Source: Rhabdophis nuchalis (taxonomy: Eukaryota; Chordata; Lepidosauria; Squamata; Natricidae). From it: a stretch of 64,000 nt of DNA. The DNA lies in assembly GCA_039707465.1 (NCBI GenBank), contig CM077658.1, positions 11,534,574-11,598,573 of the forward strand. Reading direction: 5' to 3'. This document shows positions 33,847 to 45,477 of the stretch, in pieces. The notes under the pieces were generated by a model that worked only from the letters and a program-made list of their open reading frames with translations, had not been told where the DNA came from and made no database searches. The first letter of the stretch is position 1, and each line of letters begins with the position of its first letter. The translations under genes were made by a program, and so were the position numbers.

Positions 33847-34643
33847 AAAATACCTTTTGGAGATGTTCCCTCAAGATATCTTCTCACCTGAGATACAATA
33901 GAAGTATTAGAAGCCAACGAAGCTGTAGACCTGAGGAAGCAGCATGATTTTAATGCCAGAGAAGATATGAGTAATATTTTGTAATATTCTTTTTGCAAGT
34001 AAATGCAATAATCTTTCGCTGTTGCCATGAGAATATTTTTGGATTTTTGCAGTGTCTTCTTTTGTTAATGAGAAATAAGAAAATACAGAATAATTTTAGG
34101 CACCCTGGAAATGTCTCACTAAACCACCCATATTGTAGGCTTTATTAGCTTTTGGAAATGAGAAATAAGAAATAAAAAAACCATATATTTATGACGTGGA
34201 AGTTAGGATATCTCTTCAGATAATTGATAGAAGAGTATATTTGTAGTTCAGGATTGAACTATGAGTCATTGGTGCTGTCTGAGCTTGTTGGTTTTCTGGC
34301 AGATGCTTCATTTCCAAACTAGGTAACATCAACAGTGCTAGACTAGAACCTCACACTTCTGATAATTGTTATTGTTCAGATCTAACCAGAAAGAAAAACA
34401 TGATTGGTATGAATTGGTTTAGATTCCAGCATGTTTCTGGGTACAATTCCAAGTTCCAAAAAGCAAGGAACATCTTCAGTTTGGGTCTGGTCAATCTGTT
34501 TGGAATGGGATGGTGTTCTTGAGGTATCTTTGGCTTGGAAGTTGAAGAGAACAAGTTCCTTCATCATTGTCTTGGTCTAAACCAGCTCTCTCTCAGTTCT
34601 GTGCAATTATCTGGTTATGTCTTAAGTAAGGTGTCAAGGCATT
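33847..34643. other. Unannotated DNA
   Basis: No supported feature. Confidence 0.4.
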
Positions 34644-34651
34644 GTGTAGCA

Positions 34652-35382
34652 CAGGGGTCCCCAACCTCAGGGACCACCAAATTCATAATTTTCAAACCAG
34701 TGAACCACTAATATGATCTGCCTAATGACTGGCTGGGTACGCATGGCAAGGTGGTCATATGATTGGGTGGGCCTGGCCAACTCGATGTCGCTCACATTGA
34801 AGGGTGCCTTGCCAGCCTCTACTCGCCACTCCTTCCCTGGGCTCCTTAGGGCCCCAATAGAAAGCAGTTGTTGGAGCAAAGCAGCCACCAAGAGAAAGAG
34901 TTGGCAAAGCATCTGGCTTAGTTCAAATTGGATCTGACCGAAAGGAGGCTCATCAGAAGCACTTCACTGAGGACTAGGAGCATAGGCTTTACAAGCAGAG
35001 GGAAGACCTGTGGCCAGGTATCGGCTCCTGGAGGCTCAACAGGCTGAGATGGTCAGCCAGTTCCAGGCCTTGATACGGTCTCACTGGAGCAAGGTCATCC
35101 AGCTCTTTGCCACCAGTGGCACTTCTCTCCGGCCTTTGCCCAATGCCCCCCACCAGGAGGCTGAAGCAGACCCCAAGTCTGAATGTCTGCCCCCTTCCAA
35201 CCTGCACAAAAAGACCCCAAAGGGGGAGACTCTCTGCAGCAACACAAACGTTCATTTATCCGGCCATAGTTTAAGGACCCCTGATTTAGTGCAATATAAA
35301 GATACGAATAGTATTTCTGGGGACCACCAACATTTTCTCGTGGACCACCAGTGGTCCATGAACCACCAGTTGGTGACCACTG
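34652..35382. mobile_element. hAT-type element carrying captured coding-like DNA, 731 bp
   Basis: Left terminus CAGGGGTCCCCAACCTCAGG and right terminus CCAGTTGGTGACCACTG. Flanks GTGTAGCA (34644-34651) and CTCTAGCA (35383-35390) match at 6 of 8. An additional terminus-like TAGTTTAAGGACCCCTG ends at 35283, suggesting a second element or an alternative end. The interior 34800-35250 looks like protein-coding DNA (separate entry). Confidence 0.75.
34856..35245 (+). pseudogene. Coding-like coiled-coil relic inside a hAT element
   Basis: Three plus-strand frames in succession give a plausible continuous protein: QLLEQSSHQEKELAKHLA (from 34865), then RKEAHQKHFTED and EHRLYKQREDLW, then ARYRLLEAQQAEMVSQFQAL with IRSHWSKVIQLFATSGTSLR. 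The first two segments each contain one in-frame TAG, and two frameshifts separate the three. The composition (Q, E, K, L rich with heptad-like spacing, then a proline-rich end) looks like a vertebrate coiled-coil protein. I do not recognise the parent gene. Absence of intron-like breaks suggests capture of processed sequence or of one large exon. Confidence 0.45.
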
Positions 35383-35390
35383 CTCTAGCA

Positions 35391-35952
35391 GAAATTGTGA
35401 TCTAGATCAGAACCCCAAGACGTAATATTCAAACTTAATGTAAGACTCTATTCGTCTTCCACTTTAGAAGGAACATTAATTTCTCTCCATTTAATCTGCT
35501 CTGCTATCGCACTCAGTAAATGTGGACTGTATTGAAAAGAGGCTACAATAAGTGTATGTAGAGGAATGGGGGGGTTTAATGTCATGCTGCCCCTAAAATG
35601 TCTTTAGCATCTTATCAGATGAATAACGAATACTAATAGCAGATAATTCTGTAAATGGCAGACATTCCTACTTAGGTGAAATGGTTTTGTGAGTCTGCGA
35701 ACCATTATTTCTGTCATCTAGCAAAAACTCAGGGCAGAATAATGAGACACATTATACTTCCCAGAGCACTTGAAACTGAAAATGTTGGAGAAGGTCTTCA
35801 GAAACAGAATAATTTAATTAGCTTAAAACTTGGGAAAGAATGCAGCTACTGTCTTGTGGCTATGCTCTTTGCTGTAAAATTAGCATCCACCCTCTCTTCC
35901 ATTTGGCAGGTCATTTTCTAATATCACATGATAGAGGTAATTTCTTAAAAAC

Positions 35953-35986
<34 letters not shown>

Positions 35987-36650
35987 ACTTAAGTGTGAGA
36001 AAGAAGTGTTAGGAACATATTGGATCCTGATCTGAATGCATAATTGAGTAAAATTTTTCAGCATGATCTGAAATTTAAGAAACCCCACATTATTTCATAG
36101 ATTGCCATAGGGAGCCTACACTGGAGAAACAACTTCATTTTTCAAGAGTTTTAGCTTTATCAACGAAAGCAAGATAACTTCATATAACACATTACTTTTG
36201 TATAATAGTAACAATTCATTCCTTCTATGTACAATGCTTGTCTAATGGTCTAATTCTGGTGATTATGTTTTTGGCTGTCTGCCAGGCATGACCAACTTTA
36301 TGAAAATATCGATTGGAAAGGATCTTCCAAGCTTTTCGATTCAAACTCTCTGCCCTGATCAGAGCAGTAATCCACAAACCATAGCTAGAAAAGTGTCAAG
36401 AATGTTCTCAATATCTATAATAATTATCTGGATTCCCATAACCCAACTATTTCTATCTAGCAGTCATTCCCATTATCAATACTGACTCACCAATAAAACA
36501 GATTAGGAGGTCTCTGAATTTTTCAATCCGTTACTTTTGACAGGATTGCATTGAGCCAAAAGTTTCCTCTTCTGACATAATTTTCAGCCAGGTAGGAATC
36601 AAATGACTGCTTGCCCATTCTTCACTATCTTCCCTGTAAGGTTCCCAGTA
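35391..36650. other. Unannotated DNA
   Basis: Includes a (CA)n array at about 35953-35985. No exon recognised. Confidence 0.45.
35953..35985 (+). repeat. (CA)n microsatellite
   Basis: About 15 CA units. Confidence 0.9.
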
Positions 36651-36654
36651 GGGT

Positions 36655-37305
36655 AAACAGTCTTAATAGACAACCAGCTAAATATGAGCCAGCACTGGAC
36701 ATCAGCAGCCAAAAAAGCCAATGCAATCCTAAACTGCATTAATAGAGGGATACAATCAAGATCAAGTGAGGTACTAATACCACTCTATAAAGCCCTAGTA
36801 AGACCACACCTACTGCATCCAGTTTTGGTCACCACACTGTTGAGACTCTAGAAAAAAGTGCACAGAAGAGCAACCAGGATGATTAGAGGACTGGAGACTA
36901 AAACATATGAAGAACGGTTACAGGAACTGAGCATGGGTAATCTAGTGAAGAGAAGGATCAGGGGAGACATGATAGCAGCCTTCCAATATTTGAGGGGCTG
37001 CCACAGAGAGGAGATGGTCAAGCAATTTTCCAAAGCACCTGAAGTTCAGACAAAGAATAATGGATGGAAACTGACCAAGGAGAGATTCAACCTAGAAAAA
37101 GGAGGAACTTTCTGACAGTGAGAACAATCAACCCATGGAACAGAAGTTGCCTTTGGAAGTTGTGGGGGTTTCATCATTGGAGGCTTTCAAGAAGAGACTG
37201 GCTGCCATTTGTCAGAAATGGTTTAGGGTCTCCTGCTTGAGCGGCGGGTTGGACTAGATGACCTATAAGGTCCCTCCCAACTCTGTTAATCTATTAATCT
37301 GTTAA
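36655..37305 (+). mobile_element. CR1 LINE, RT C-terminal region to 3' end
   Basis: Encodes, in broken frames, the CR1 C-terminus: HRRATRMIRGLETKTYEERL, then VKRRIRGDMIAAFQYLRGCH. It continues upstream into the region corresponding to LIPLYKALVRPHL. Ends with GGTTGGACTAGATGACC and CTCCCAACTCTGTTAATCT. The tail is (TATTAATCTG)-like. Confidence 0.9.
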
Positions 37306-38849
37306 GGGTAATTAACTGAACTTCTTCAGTTCCTTTTCACGTTGTGACAAGGCAAAAATCAAGCAACTGGGACAACTAAATCTCTGAACACTGAAACTGG
37401 GGGAGGGAGGAGGCATGTTCAAATAAATAAGCACATAAATTATCTCCCCAGAAGTTTCTACTCAGTTGCTTAAAGATATTCCCTTTCTGCAATGTTGTAA
37501 CACCAGCAAAGAGGCTCTTCTCTCTCCATTACTCACGATGTATGCATTCCCCTCCTACTTTGCCAATTATGCAAAAGAACATGGGGGAATGTTAATGTTA
37601 ATGAGTTACTGTTAACTAATGTTGCTAATTGAATATACGGCATTGTTAAGATGGTCTCCTGAACCTGCTACGTCTGTACAGGGACAAATATGCCGGATAG
37701 ATATCTTAGACATAATAGTCTAATTATAATAATATCAAGACATAATAGACAACCACTCCCTGAGCACCAAGAACCAAAGTTCTTTCCAAGTTAAGTCACC
37801 ATTTCTCCTAACAAAATTTTGCCCTGGATCTTTGCTCCTTACATTGAAAGCCCAATGGGGCTGCAGGATGCTAGTTGAGATAGCGGCGATTAACCCCTCT
37901 TACTCCCTCCTCACAAAATAATAATGATAATTACCTCTTCTTCAACTTCAGTATAGAGGGAAGAAACCCTGTGTTCAGCTCGAGAGCCGCCACTCTCTGT
38001 GACCCACAGGGAGCCCCTCCTTATTAGTCACCCCTACAGGGTGACTTTAGCCCCTTGGGGGAGACCTCTGATGAAGAAGATTCCAAGTGTGATGGATGTG
38101 GGAAATATTCACACCTAGAAAAGAACACTCGCCACAATGTTGTGAAACCACTTCCAAATAATCCGGTAAGGTAAATACACACAAATGCACTTCATTTTTT
38201 CTCTCTCCCAAGAGCAGGGGTAAAAATTAATAAAAAAGAGTTGTGATGATGAACCCTTTGAAGCGCAACAAAAGGAGCCATGGTTAAAATATTAACAAGC
38301 TAGAATCATTAGCTAAACAAATGCTGACAGTCCAGCATTACATTTCAAGTCACACAGCTCAGAACAAAGGATTGACTAGTGAGGCAGTTTTAATAGGTCC
38401 CTCTGCATACGCCTAATTTTTCCCAGACAGACGCATCCTTCGCTATTCTGCTCCACAGAATCTGAAATGCCATTTTCTATTAATCCTTGCTTCTTATAGA
38501 GGGGCTGCTTCAGCTTTTAGAGGGAAGGGGAGGGGGAAAAAAAGGAATTCCAGGGATTGTCTTCAAGGGGACAGAAAAGGTTCTAGCTAATTTTTCTAAT
38601 CTGCCCCCCACCTCCTCTTTTAATTCCAAAGCCATTTGAGGCAGAAAGAATTCGGAAAGGAAGAGAAAAAAAGCTCATATTTTCATCTGCAGACTGCTTC
38701 AAAAGGCAAAATAGCATCGTCCAACCAGAATTATTACTTCTTTTATAACTCAGCGTCACCATTGTAGCCTTCTGTGGATATGCGAGGTGGTAAATTGATT
38801 TGAACATCTTTTTACCATCAGGCAATGTGGTCTTGGTGTTTCCATGGAC
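37306..38849. other. Unannotated DNA, possible conserved non-coding segments
   Basis: Mostly high-complexity unique sequence. 37990-38080 is locally GC-rich (CCCACAGGGAGCCCCTCC, CCCCTACAGGGTGAC). No reading frame looks coding. Regulatory function is possible but unsupported. Confidence 0.4.
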
Positions 38850-39153
38850 ACCCGGAAGTCCTCCATTGATGACCAATTATGTCTCCAATTGAGCCCAAAT
38901 TTTCTCTTGCTAAATGAGAAAGTTGTTAAGTGAGTTTTGCCCCCATGTTTTGACCTTCCCTGCTGCAGCGGATGAGTGAATTGTGGCAGTCATTAAGTTG
39001 GCAACGCAATTATAAAGTGAATCTGTCTTCCCCATTGACATGACTCCAGGTCACTCCAACCATTATAAATATGAGTCAAATGTCTGAATTTTGATCACAT
39101 GGCCATGGGGATGCTGCAACAGTTGTTAAGAGTGAAAAAATGGTCATAAATCA

Positions 39154-39582
39154 TGAAATCCCTTCGTCCGATCCGCTCCCACAGAGAGGGTCTTCTTTGG
39201 GTGCCGTCGGCGGGGCAATGCCGGTTGGCGACACCCAGGGGAAGGGCCTTCTCTGTGGCGGGCCCGGCCCTCTGGAACGACCTACCCCCCCCGACCTTCG
39301 TACTAGCTCGGACCTCCGCCTCTTCCGCCAACGTCTTAAGACGTATTTATTCCAACAAGCTGGCCTAGGATAGCCCCCCGTTTCTGACTTTTAAGAGAAA
39401 TTTATAATCTGGTAAGGGTTTTAACATTGGGTTTTAGCACGGGTTTATTAATTTAATACATTTTAATTGATATTTATTGTATTTTGTGTCTTTTAAATAA
39501 TGCCTGTGCGCCGCCCTGGGTCCTAACAAGGAGAAGGGCGGGGTATAAATTTAATAAAATAAAATAAATAAATAAATAAATG
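39154..39582 (+). mobile_element. L2-like LINE inserted into MITE
   Basis: Carries the RT C-terminal frames (SHREGLLWVPSAG, GPALWNDLPPPTF, FRQRLKTYLFQQAGL), 3' UTR, GCGCCGCCCTGGGTCC box and an (AAAT)n tail. MITE sequence continues on both sides. Confidence 0.9.
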
Positions 39583-39607
39583 TTGTCATTTCAACCAGTC
39601 ACTAAAT

Positions 39608-39829
39608 AATAATAGCACTTAGACTTACGTATATACTGCTTTACAGTGCTTTACAATCCTCTCTAAGCAGTTTACAGAGTCAGCCTATTGCCCTCAACAA
39701 TTTGGGTCCTCCTTTTACCCACCTTGGAAGAATGGAAGGCTGAGTCAACCTCGTGAAATTTGAACTGCCAGCTTGCAGGCAGCAGAAGTAGTCTGTGGTC
39801 CTGCATCCTAACCACTGCACCATTGTGGT
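39608..39829 (-). mobile_element. Squamate tRNA-derived SINE, full length
   Basis: On the minus strand it starts with a tRNA-like head (ACCACAATGGTGCAGTGGTT), continues with GCCTGCAAGCTGGCAGTTCA and TTGACTCAGCCTTCCATTCT, and ends GTCTAAGTGCTATTAT. Perfect 9-bp target duplication TCACTAAAT at 39599-39607 and 39830-39838. Confidence 0.95.
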
Positions 39830-39879
39830 TCACTAAATTCACTAAATGACTTACGGTTGTAAATTAAAGACTACCTGTA

Positions 39880-40780
39880 TTGTGATTCTCCAATCATTCA
39901 GCCAATTATGTTGGCTGAATCATATTCTTCCTCTAACTGTTGCATCATAGTGATTCCTTATTTCCATAGGCAGACAAATAAGCAGGCAAACTAATAGGCA
40001 TGCAAATATGGGGACAAACCAAATGAAAGAGTACAATATTACTATAACCATTTACTTGGGCGATGTGCAGTTGAACATTGAATGTAGATTGATCTAAAGA
40101 CCTTTGAATTACTATGCTCCATGTCCAATCCATATAGCCTCTCTTTATATCTATGGCTGGGGGGAGGGGGGACCTACTTTTTTTCAAGCAAAGACTGCCC
40201 CCCCCCATAACATTTTATTTATTTATTGAAACATTGCAGTGCACAATGAGGGTTTTTAAATACCGTATGAAAATATCTGTCCCTTTATTGCTTGTTATGA
40301 AGATGTAGCTAATGAGATTGCATTAGGAAGAAGCCGACAACATTCATGTAAAAGCAAGATAAACAGGAGGGAAACAGCTTTCTAGCCAATGCTCTGAATT
40401 AGTAACATTCTAATCACTTTTAATATTAAGCTAAGGAATAGGTTGTACGGCAATTATTTTGGCTATCATGGACCCTTAACCATGCTATTTATTTCTTCAG
40501 CAACTAGGCTGCTTATTACAGTTAGCAACGTGTTCCAGCATTTTTGGCCTTTTCATTTTCAGAAGAAGTGGGTTTGGATTAGACAAGACATTTCCACCAT
40601 TACTGCAAAAGTGAACCAAAGAATGAAGTTGTCTACAAAGAGATTCTTCTAGATTAATGTGGGGTCTATGGTGCTATTATTTTAGCTGGTTAGAAAGTTA
40701 GATGTTTCATAATGCTAATGATTTTCTGGAATTAAAGAAATGAAGCAAGAATGAAATCAAATTTAAATAGTTTGGAACGA
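39880..40780. other. Unannotated DNA
   Basis: No recognised feature. Confidence 0.4.
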
Positions 40781-40788
40781 TGCTAATA

Positions 40789-41209
40789 TTTGTTGTTGTT
40801 AGTTGTGAAGTTGTGTCTGATCCATCACGACCCCATGGACAACGTTCCTCAAGGTCTTCCTGTCCTCTACCATTCTCTGGAGTCCTTTTAAGCTCATGCC
40901 TAATGCTTTGGTGACTTCATCCAGCCACCTCCTTCTCTTTCGTCCCTCCTCCTCCTCCTCCTCCTCCTCCTCCTCCTCCTCCTCCTCCTCCTCCTCCTCC
41001 TCCTCCTCCTTCTTCTTCTTCTTCTTCTTCTTCTTCTTCCCTCCATCGTTCCCAGCATTAGGCTGTTCTCCAGCGAGTCCTTCCTTCTCATTAGGTGATC
41101 AAAGTATTTTAAGTTTCATTGTCAGGATCTGGCCTTCTCAAGAGCAGTCAGGGTTGATCTCCTCTAGGACTGACTGGTTTTATCACCTTGCAGTCCAAGG
41201 GACTCGCAG
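40789..41209 (-). mobile_element. BovB LINE 3' end with expanded (AGG)n
   Basis: Minus-strand coding keeps the C-terminal MRRKDSLENSLMLGTMEG followed by a long arginine run from an expanded GAA/GAG-AGG array, then the normal BovB 3' end. Perfect 7-bp flanks GCTAATA (40782-40788, 41210-41216) mark the insertion. Confidence 0.95.
40943..41040 (+). repeat. (CCT)n-(CTT)n microsatellite within BovB
   Basis: About 60 bp CCT followed by about 30 bp CTT, replacing the short arginine-rich codons of BovB. Confidence 0.95.
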
Positions 41210-41216
41210 GCTAATA

Positions 41217-42567
41217 ATTGAAGAGTGTTAATTTTTAAAAAGTCATAGTTGACACTCAAAATACTCGATTCTCTCAATGTACGTAGTTTCTGATACATAA
41301 ATAAAATTATACTGTAAGCATCAATAGGATTTGGTGGCTATTTAATAAAACATGCATAGGGGAACATTTTACTTCACAGCTGTCACTACAAAATAATGTG
41401 GTCATACCACATCGTCTTTTTTTGTCTATGCATAATGACATATATCCCCTTTTCATGAAGATGCAGAATTTCATCAAGTGTATATTTGTAATTTGGGTGA
41501 CAGCCTCTTCTAATTTGGTTGTCTCTCTATATTTTGGGTTACAGCTCTTAGAATTTTCTGATTCTATGGTATCTGGAATTTCTGTGGGAAGAACAGCTGT
41601 ACTCCACCAGATTAGTGGTGGCTTATGCTTACTTGCTTATTATGTTATGAACAATGAACAGAAGCATGCAACATCTGAGATTTCATTGAAAGTCCAACTT
41701 GTTTCAACCTATTTCTACCTCCATCTGTCTTTCTGACAATTACCCCTTCCTCGATTGGGGGCCCCAGGCTACAAACCCCAGAAATAATTAATTTCCTTAT
41801 TATAACAGTCTCAGTAACAAATAGACAATGTCTTCTGACTCCCATATTAAATTTTTATTTTGGAAATGTATAAACCAAGTCTTTCCTTTCCCAAAAGACC
41901 TGGGGTACAGCCAACAAAATTAAAATTCAATATAGCAATACAAGAACAACACAACAATACAAAATATCACATGAAGGCCAAATCTAATAACCAACACACA
42001 CACACACACACACACACACTTCATTTTAACATTTAAAAAGCCCTTGTTTGATAGACAGAATTTTAACCTGGCATTATAAGGGTAGATCATTGATACTAGA
42101 TGTGCTTTTCAGAAGTCCATTCCAAAATTCAGATACAGCAGCTGAGATGGTTATCTTCTTTATAAATGATAAATGAATTTTCTTTAAAGAAGAAAAGGCA
42201 TTTCTATTCAGCAAGATGAAGAAGATGGTTTTCTTTGATTTATTTAGGTAATCTGAGGCTCTGGACTTAATTGCCTTTCGATTATAGTACCCATCACTTC
42301 ATCTCTTTTAATCCAGCCTGAGTTCATTTAGACTCTATTCATTTTATACAAGGATCACTGGTTTATAACTTTAAAAAAAACATTTGTTGGCATCAATGCT
42401 GGGAGAGCAGGAGAAAAATGGCATAAAGTGAAATGAAGAAATATATATATATATATTCAATCAGGTTTCTAAATATGTGGGCTTATAGAAATGAATACCT
42501 GAAAGCAAGACCCTAATTTTAAATACAGTAACAAGAATTTTAACAATATCAGACCTACGTTTTTTGA
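41217..42567. other. Unannotated DNA
   Basis: Includes a (CA)n at 41994-42019 and a short (AT)n near 42440. The plus-strand frame 41398-41736 has no recognisable motif and is probably fortuitous. Confidence 0.4.
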
Positions 42568-42569
42568 TA

Positions 42570-42816
42570 TCTTGTTTCCTTGAAAATAAGACCTCCCCAG
42601 ATAATAAGCCACATTGGACTTTTGAGTGCATGTGCTAAAATAAGCTCTCCCTTGAAAATAAGCCCTCCCCAAAAATATTGTACAGCAGCAGCCATGAGGT
42701 GAGTATCCTTGCTGCCTCCTGCACCTCAAAAATAATAAGATCTCCCCAAAATTAAGGCCAAGCACTTATTTGGGGGCCCCCAAAAGAAAATAAGACTTAT
42801 TTTCAAGGAAACACGG
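42570..42816. mobile_element. TA-flanked MITE with TTTCCTTGAAAATAAG ends, 247 bp
   Basis: The termini TCTTGTTTCCTTGAAAATAAG-like (left) and CTTATTTTCAAGGAAACACGG-like (right) are inverted repeats, directly flanked by TA. Internal copies of AAAATAAG-CTCTCCC are repeated. Mariner-like by target site; superfamily otherwise uncertain. Confidence 0.8.
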
Positions 42817-42818
42817 TA

Positions 42819-43355
42819 CTGATAACTTTTGGGACCCAGTTATCTATGGTTGATATCGTACACTTGAATATCTCTTAGAAACAAAAAGAAAATAATAGAA
42901 GTAATAATCACAGATGTCCTTGGGTCAATCCCAAAATATCTGAAGCATCCCCTGAACGTCATCAGCATTAACAACTTCACCATTCGTCAATAGCAAAAGG
43001 CAGCTTTACTTGACAGCTTACGTCCTGCAATGATATATTTAACACCATCAAACATCCACATTTGCCTATCCCAGGTCCTTGAGGAGGACTCAATAGGTGG
43101 ACTAAAATGTCAAATACAGTCTGAACATCTGGTTAACAATGAACCATAAAAAAAAATCAGGGTGGAAATTCTTGTGTAAACCAACTAGGGGGTGTAATAT
43201 TTTTAATGAAATGTACCTGGAAATATGGATCCAGGAAAACATTCAGTTGTGTGCCGCATATTAAAAAAAAATACTGAAAAATCCCCAGGTTTCAAATGTA
43301 CATTTAAACACATCCTGAAAGATAATCTTATTAAGAATAATAGTACTTCTTTTCA
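42819..43355. other. Unannotated DNA
   Basis: No supported feature. Confidence 0.4.
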
Positions 43356-43363
43356 AGCATGAG

Positions 43364-43695
43364 CAGGGGTCAGCAACCTGCAGCTCTGTAGCCGCATGTG
43401 GCTCTTTCATCCCTCTGCTGCAGCTCTCTGCCTCTCAAAATATGTGTCACAACTGCCAATGTGTGATACCAGCCGGCATGTGATTTATTGAACTTTTTGA
43501 CCCCTGGTAGGCCAACCATGGATAAATCCAAGAAAAGAAAAGTTTCACAAGAAAACAGAATGCTTAATTCAACTACATATGCTAGTTCTGTGTTGTTCAG
43601 GAAATTGGCACGGGAAATGTTTTGTGGCTCCCGGTGTTTTCTGTGGGAAACTGGTCTAAGTGGTTCTTTTGAGTATTTAAGGTTGCCAGTCCCTG
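43364..43695 (+). mobile_element. hAT-type MITE retaining a transposase start, 332 bp
   Basis: Left terminus CAGGGGTCAGCAACCTGCAG and right terminus AAGGTTGCCAGTCCCTG. Flanks AGCATGAG (43356-43363) and CCCATGAG (43696-43703) match at 6 of 8. The frame MDKSKKRKVSQENRM lies at 43518-43562 in a good start context (ACCATGG). The rest of the transposase is deleted and both ends resume at GTGGCTCCCGGTGTTTTC. Confidence 0.9.
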
Positions 43696-43703
43696 CCCAT
43701 GAG

Positions 43704-44405
43704 CTTTCAGAAGTGTTCTAGGGTCTGTGCATCCCTTATCTATCATCTTTCCCCCTTCTTTTGCTTTTGTCCATTCTAACAGAGTCCATAGGAGAGAGGA
43801 GATAGCTCTAAATGCCTCTAAATTCAATGTGAAAGAAAGAAGGGAATACCAAACAATATATTCCTTATTGCTGTCTTTTGAGCTGGTTCAGTAAAAGGTA
43901 TTCTGCGCCCCCTTTTTGCTTTACTGAATAAAGTTGATTAAGCATCACAATTATATATCATCAAATTTTATTACCAGGATTTAATTCACTGTTGCTCCTT
44001 GATGTACATTAGGTGCTTGATGTTTGGTATGAATATTTGGCACCTCAGGAACTAGACTGAAAAAGCTGTCAAAACATTCCCGAGTGTCTCAGATGTTGGC
44101 AGAGTAGAAAGTTCATGGTGGTAGAAACAGCAATTAGATGTAGTTGAAATGGATGGTACAAACATGGCCTTTAAAATTCTCCTTGACTTCTATTTGCTAT
44201 TTCTATTGCACTCTATTTTGACTGACTGCAATCTTTGCTCATCAGATGAGTTCATTAGACAGGATAGAATACTCAAAAACATTCCAACTTCCCAGGAGTA
44301 AGTGAAGCTGTTGTAAGTTCTTTAAAAAAAAAAACTTTAAACCACTCATACAGGCTCCCTCAAAAGAGATTTGTTAACTCTTTGCTCATCTAGCACAGTT
44401 TTGCA
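43704..44405. other. Unannotated DNA
   Basis: No supported feature. Confidence 0.4.
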
Positions 44406-44409
44406 TTAT

Positions 44410-44742
44410 AGGTGAAGGTAAAGGTTCTCCTCGCACATATGTGCTAATCATTCCCAACCCTAGGGGCGAAGCTCATCTCCGTTTCAAAGCCGAAGAGCCA
44501 GCGCTGTCCGAAGATGTCTCCGTGGTCATGTGGCCGGCATGACTAAATGCCGAAGGTGCACGGAACGCAGTTACCTTCCCACCAAAGGTGGTTCCTATTT
44601 TTCTACTTGCATTTCTACATGCTTTCAAACTGCTAGGTTGGCAGAAGCTGGGACAAGTAAGCTTGTGGTGCTAGGGATTTGAACTGCCGAACTACCGATC
44701 TTTCTGATTGAAAAGCTCAGTGCCTTAGTCACTGAGCCACCA
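44410..44742 (-). mobile_element. Sauria-type SINE
   Basis: Reversed copy with the tail (GGTGAAGGTAAAGGTTCTCC) on the left and the tRNA-like head ending GTCACTGAGCCACC on the right. Missing about 30 bp present in the copy at 5181 (the CACGGGAGCTCACTCCATTACG region). Confidence 0.9.
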
Positions 44743-44754
44743 CATCCCCTCTAT

Positions 44755-45085
44755 ACTATAGAATAGAATGTTCTTTATTGGCCATGTGTGAATGGACACA
44801 CAAGGAATTTCTTTCCGGTGCATAGGCTCTCAGTATACATACAAGCAACGAAGTCGTAAATCCTAAATCATAAGATACAATCTTGAATCATAAGATACAA
44901 CCAACAAAGGGATAGTAATAAGATACCAATGTGAGTAAGTAATAGGAAAGATGAGAAGGATAATAATAATTGAGCCCTACTACATGGTTAGATATTCTTA
45001 GGCATAACACAGCCCTGGGGGAATTATGTGTTTAGCAGAATGACGGCATGGGGAGGGAGGGAAACTGGTTTTGGTTTTGTGGTTT
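44755..45085 (-). mobile_element. L3/CR1-like LINE 3' UTR fragment
   Basis: TATAGAATAGAATGTTCTTT, ATTGGCCATGTGTGAATGGA and GGCTCTCAGTATACATAC align with the 3' UTR of the element at 29622. Coding part absent. Confidence 0.85.
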
Positions 45086-45404
45086 TGGCATGCAATGCTC
45101 TTCTTGAATTTCCATAAAATACACATCGGCCTTTTGTATGGAAACCACCAAGGTTTTACTCTTAGGTCAGGTTGGTCCCTGAGGAATGGATCAATGCTAA
45201 ATTTGAGCCATTTTGAAACTTTAAAAAAAAATCTACATCATAAACCTTGAAAAGCAATATTGGGAAACACATATTATACATGGCATAAATACTAAAGTAA
45301 GGCAGTGAAAACACAAACACTCACAAAAGTGAGCCAACCTGGCCTAAATGGGCAGAATATTCAATGTAATCATTGTCTTTGTGGGGTGTGCGTGTGTAAG
45401 AAAG

Positions 45405-45477
45405 AGAGAGAGAGAGAGAGACGAGAGGTGGAGAGAAGGAGAAAGAGGAGAGAAGAGGGTGAGAGGGAGAGAGATTA
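45405..45477 (+). repeat. (GA)n-rich simple repeat
   Basis: GA dinucleotides with GGAGAA and GAGGA interruptions. Confidence 0.9.

Larger units (their letters stand above)
38850..39877. mobile_element. Mariner-like MITE split by an L2 and a SINE
   Basis: The right terminus TTAAAGACTACCTG followed by TA, and the left GGAAGTCCTCC followed by GATGACCA, correspond to a snake MITE with ends like CAGGTAGTCCTCGACTTACG and TA target duplications. The interior (CCAATTGAGCCCAAATTTTC, GTTGTTAAGTGAGTTTTGCC, CATGGCCATGGGGATGCTGC, GAAAAAATGGTCATAAATCA) resumes after each insertion. The left boundary is approximate. Confidence 0.75.

Noticed and set aside
35010..35405. Active host gene exon at this locus
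   Set aside because: The coding-like stretch sits inside hAT termini, its upstream parts have frameshifts and stops, and the frame runs on into hAT terminal sequence.
41398..41736. 112-codon plus-strand open frame
   Set aside because: No recognisable motif or homologous feature; overlaps nothing else and has no promoter or splice evidence.
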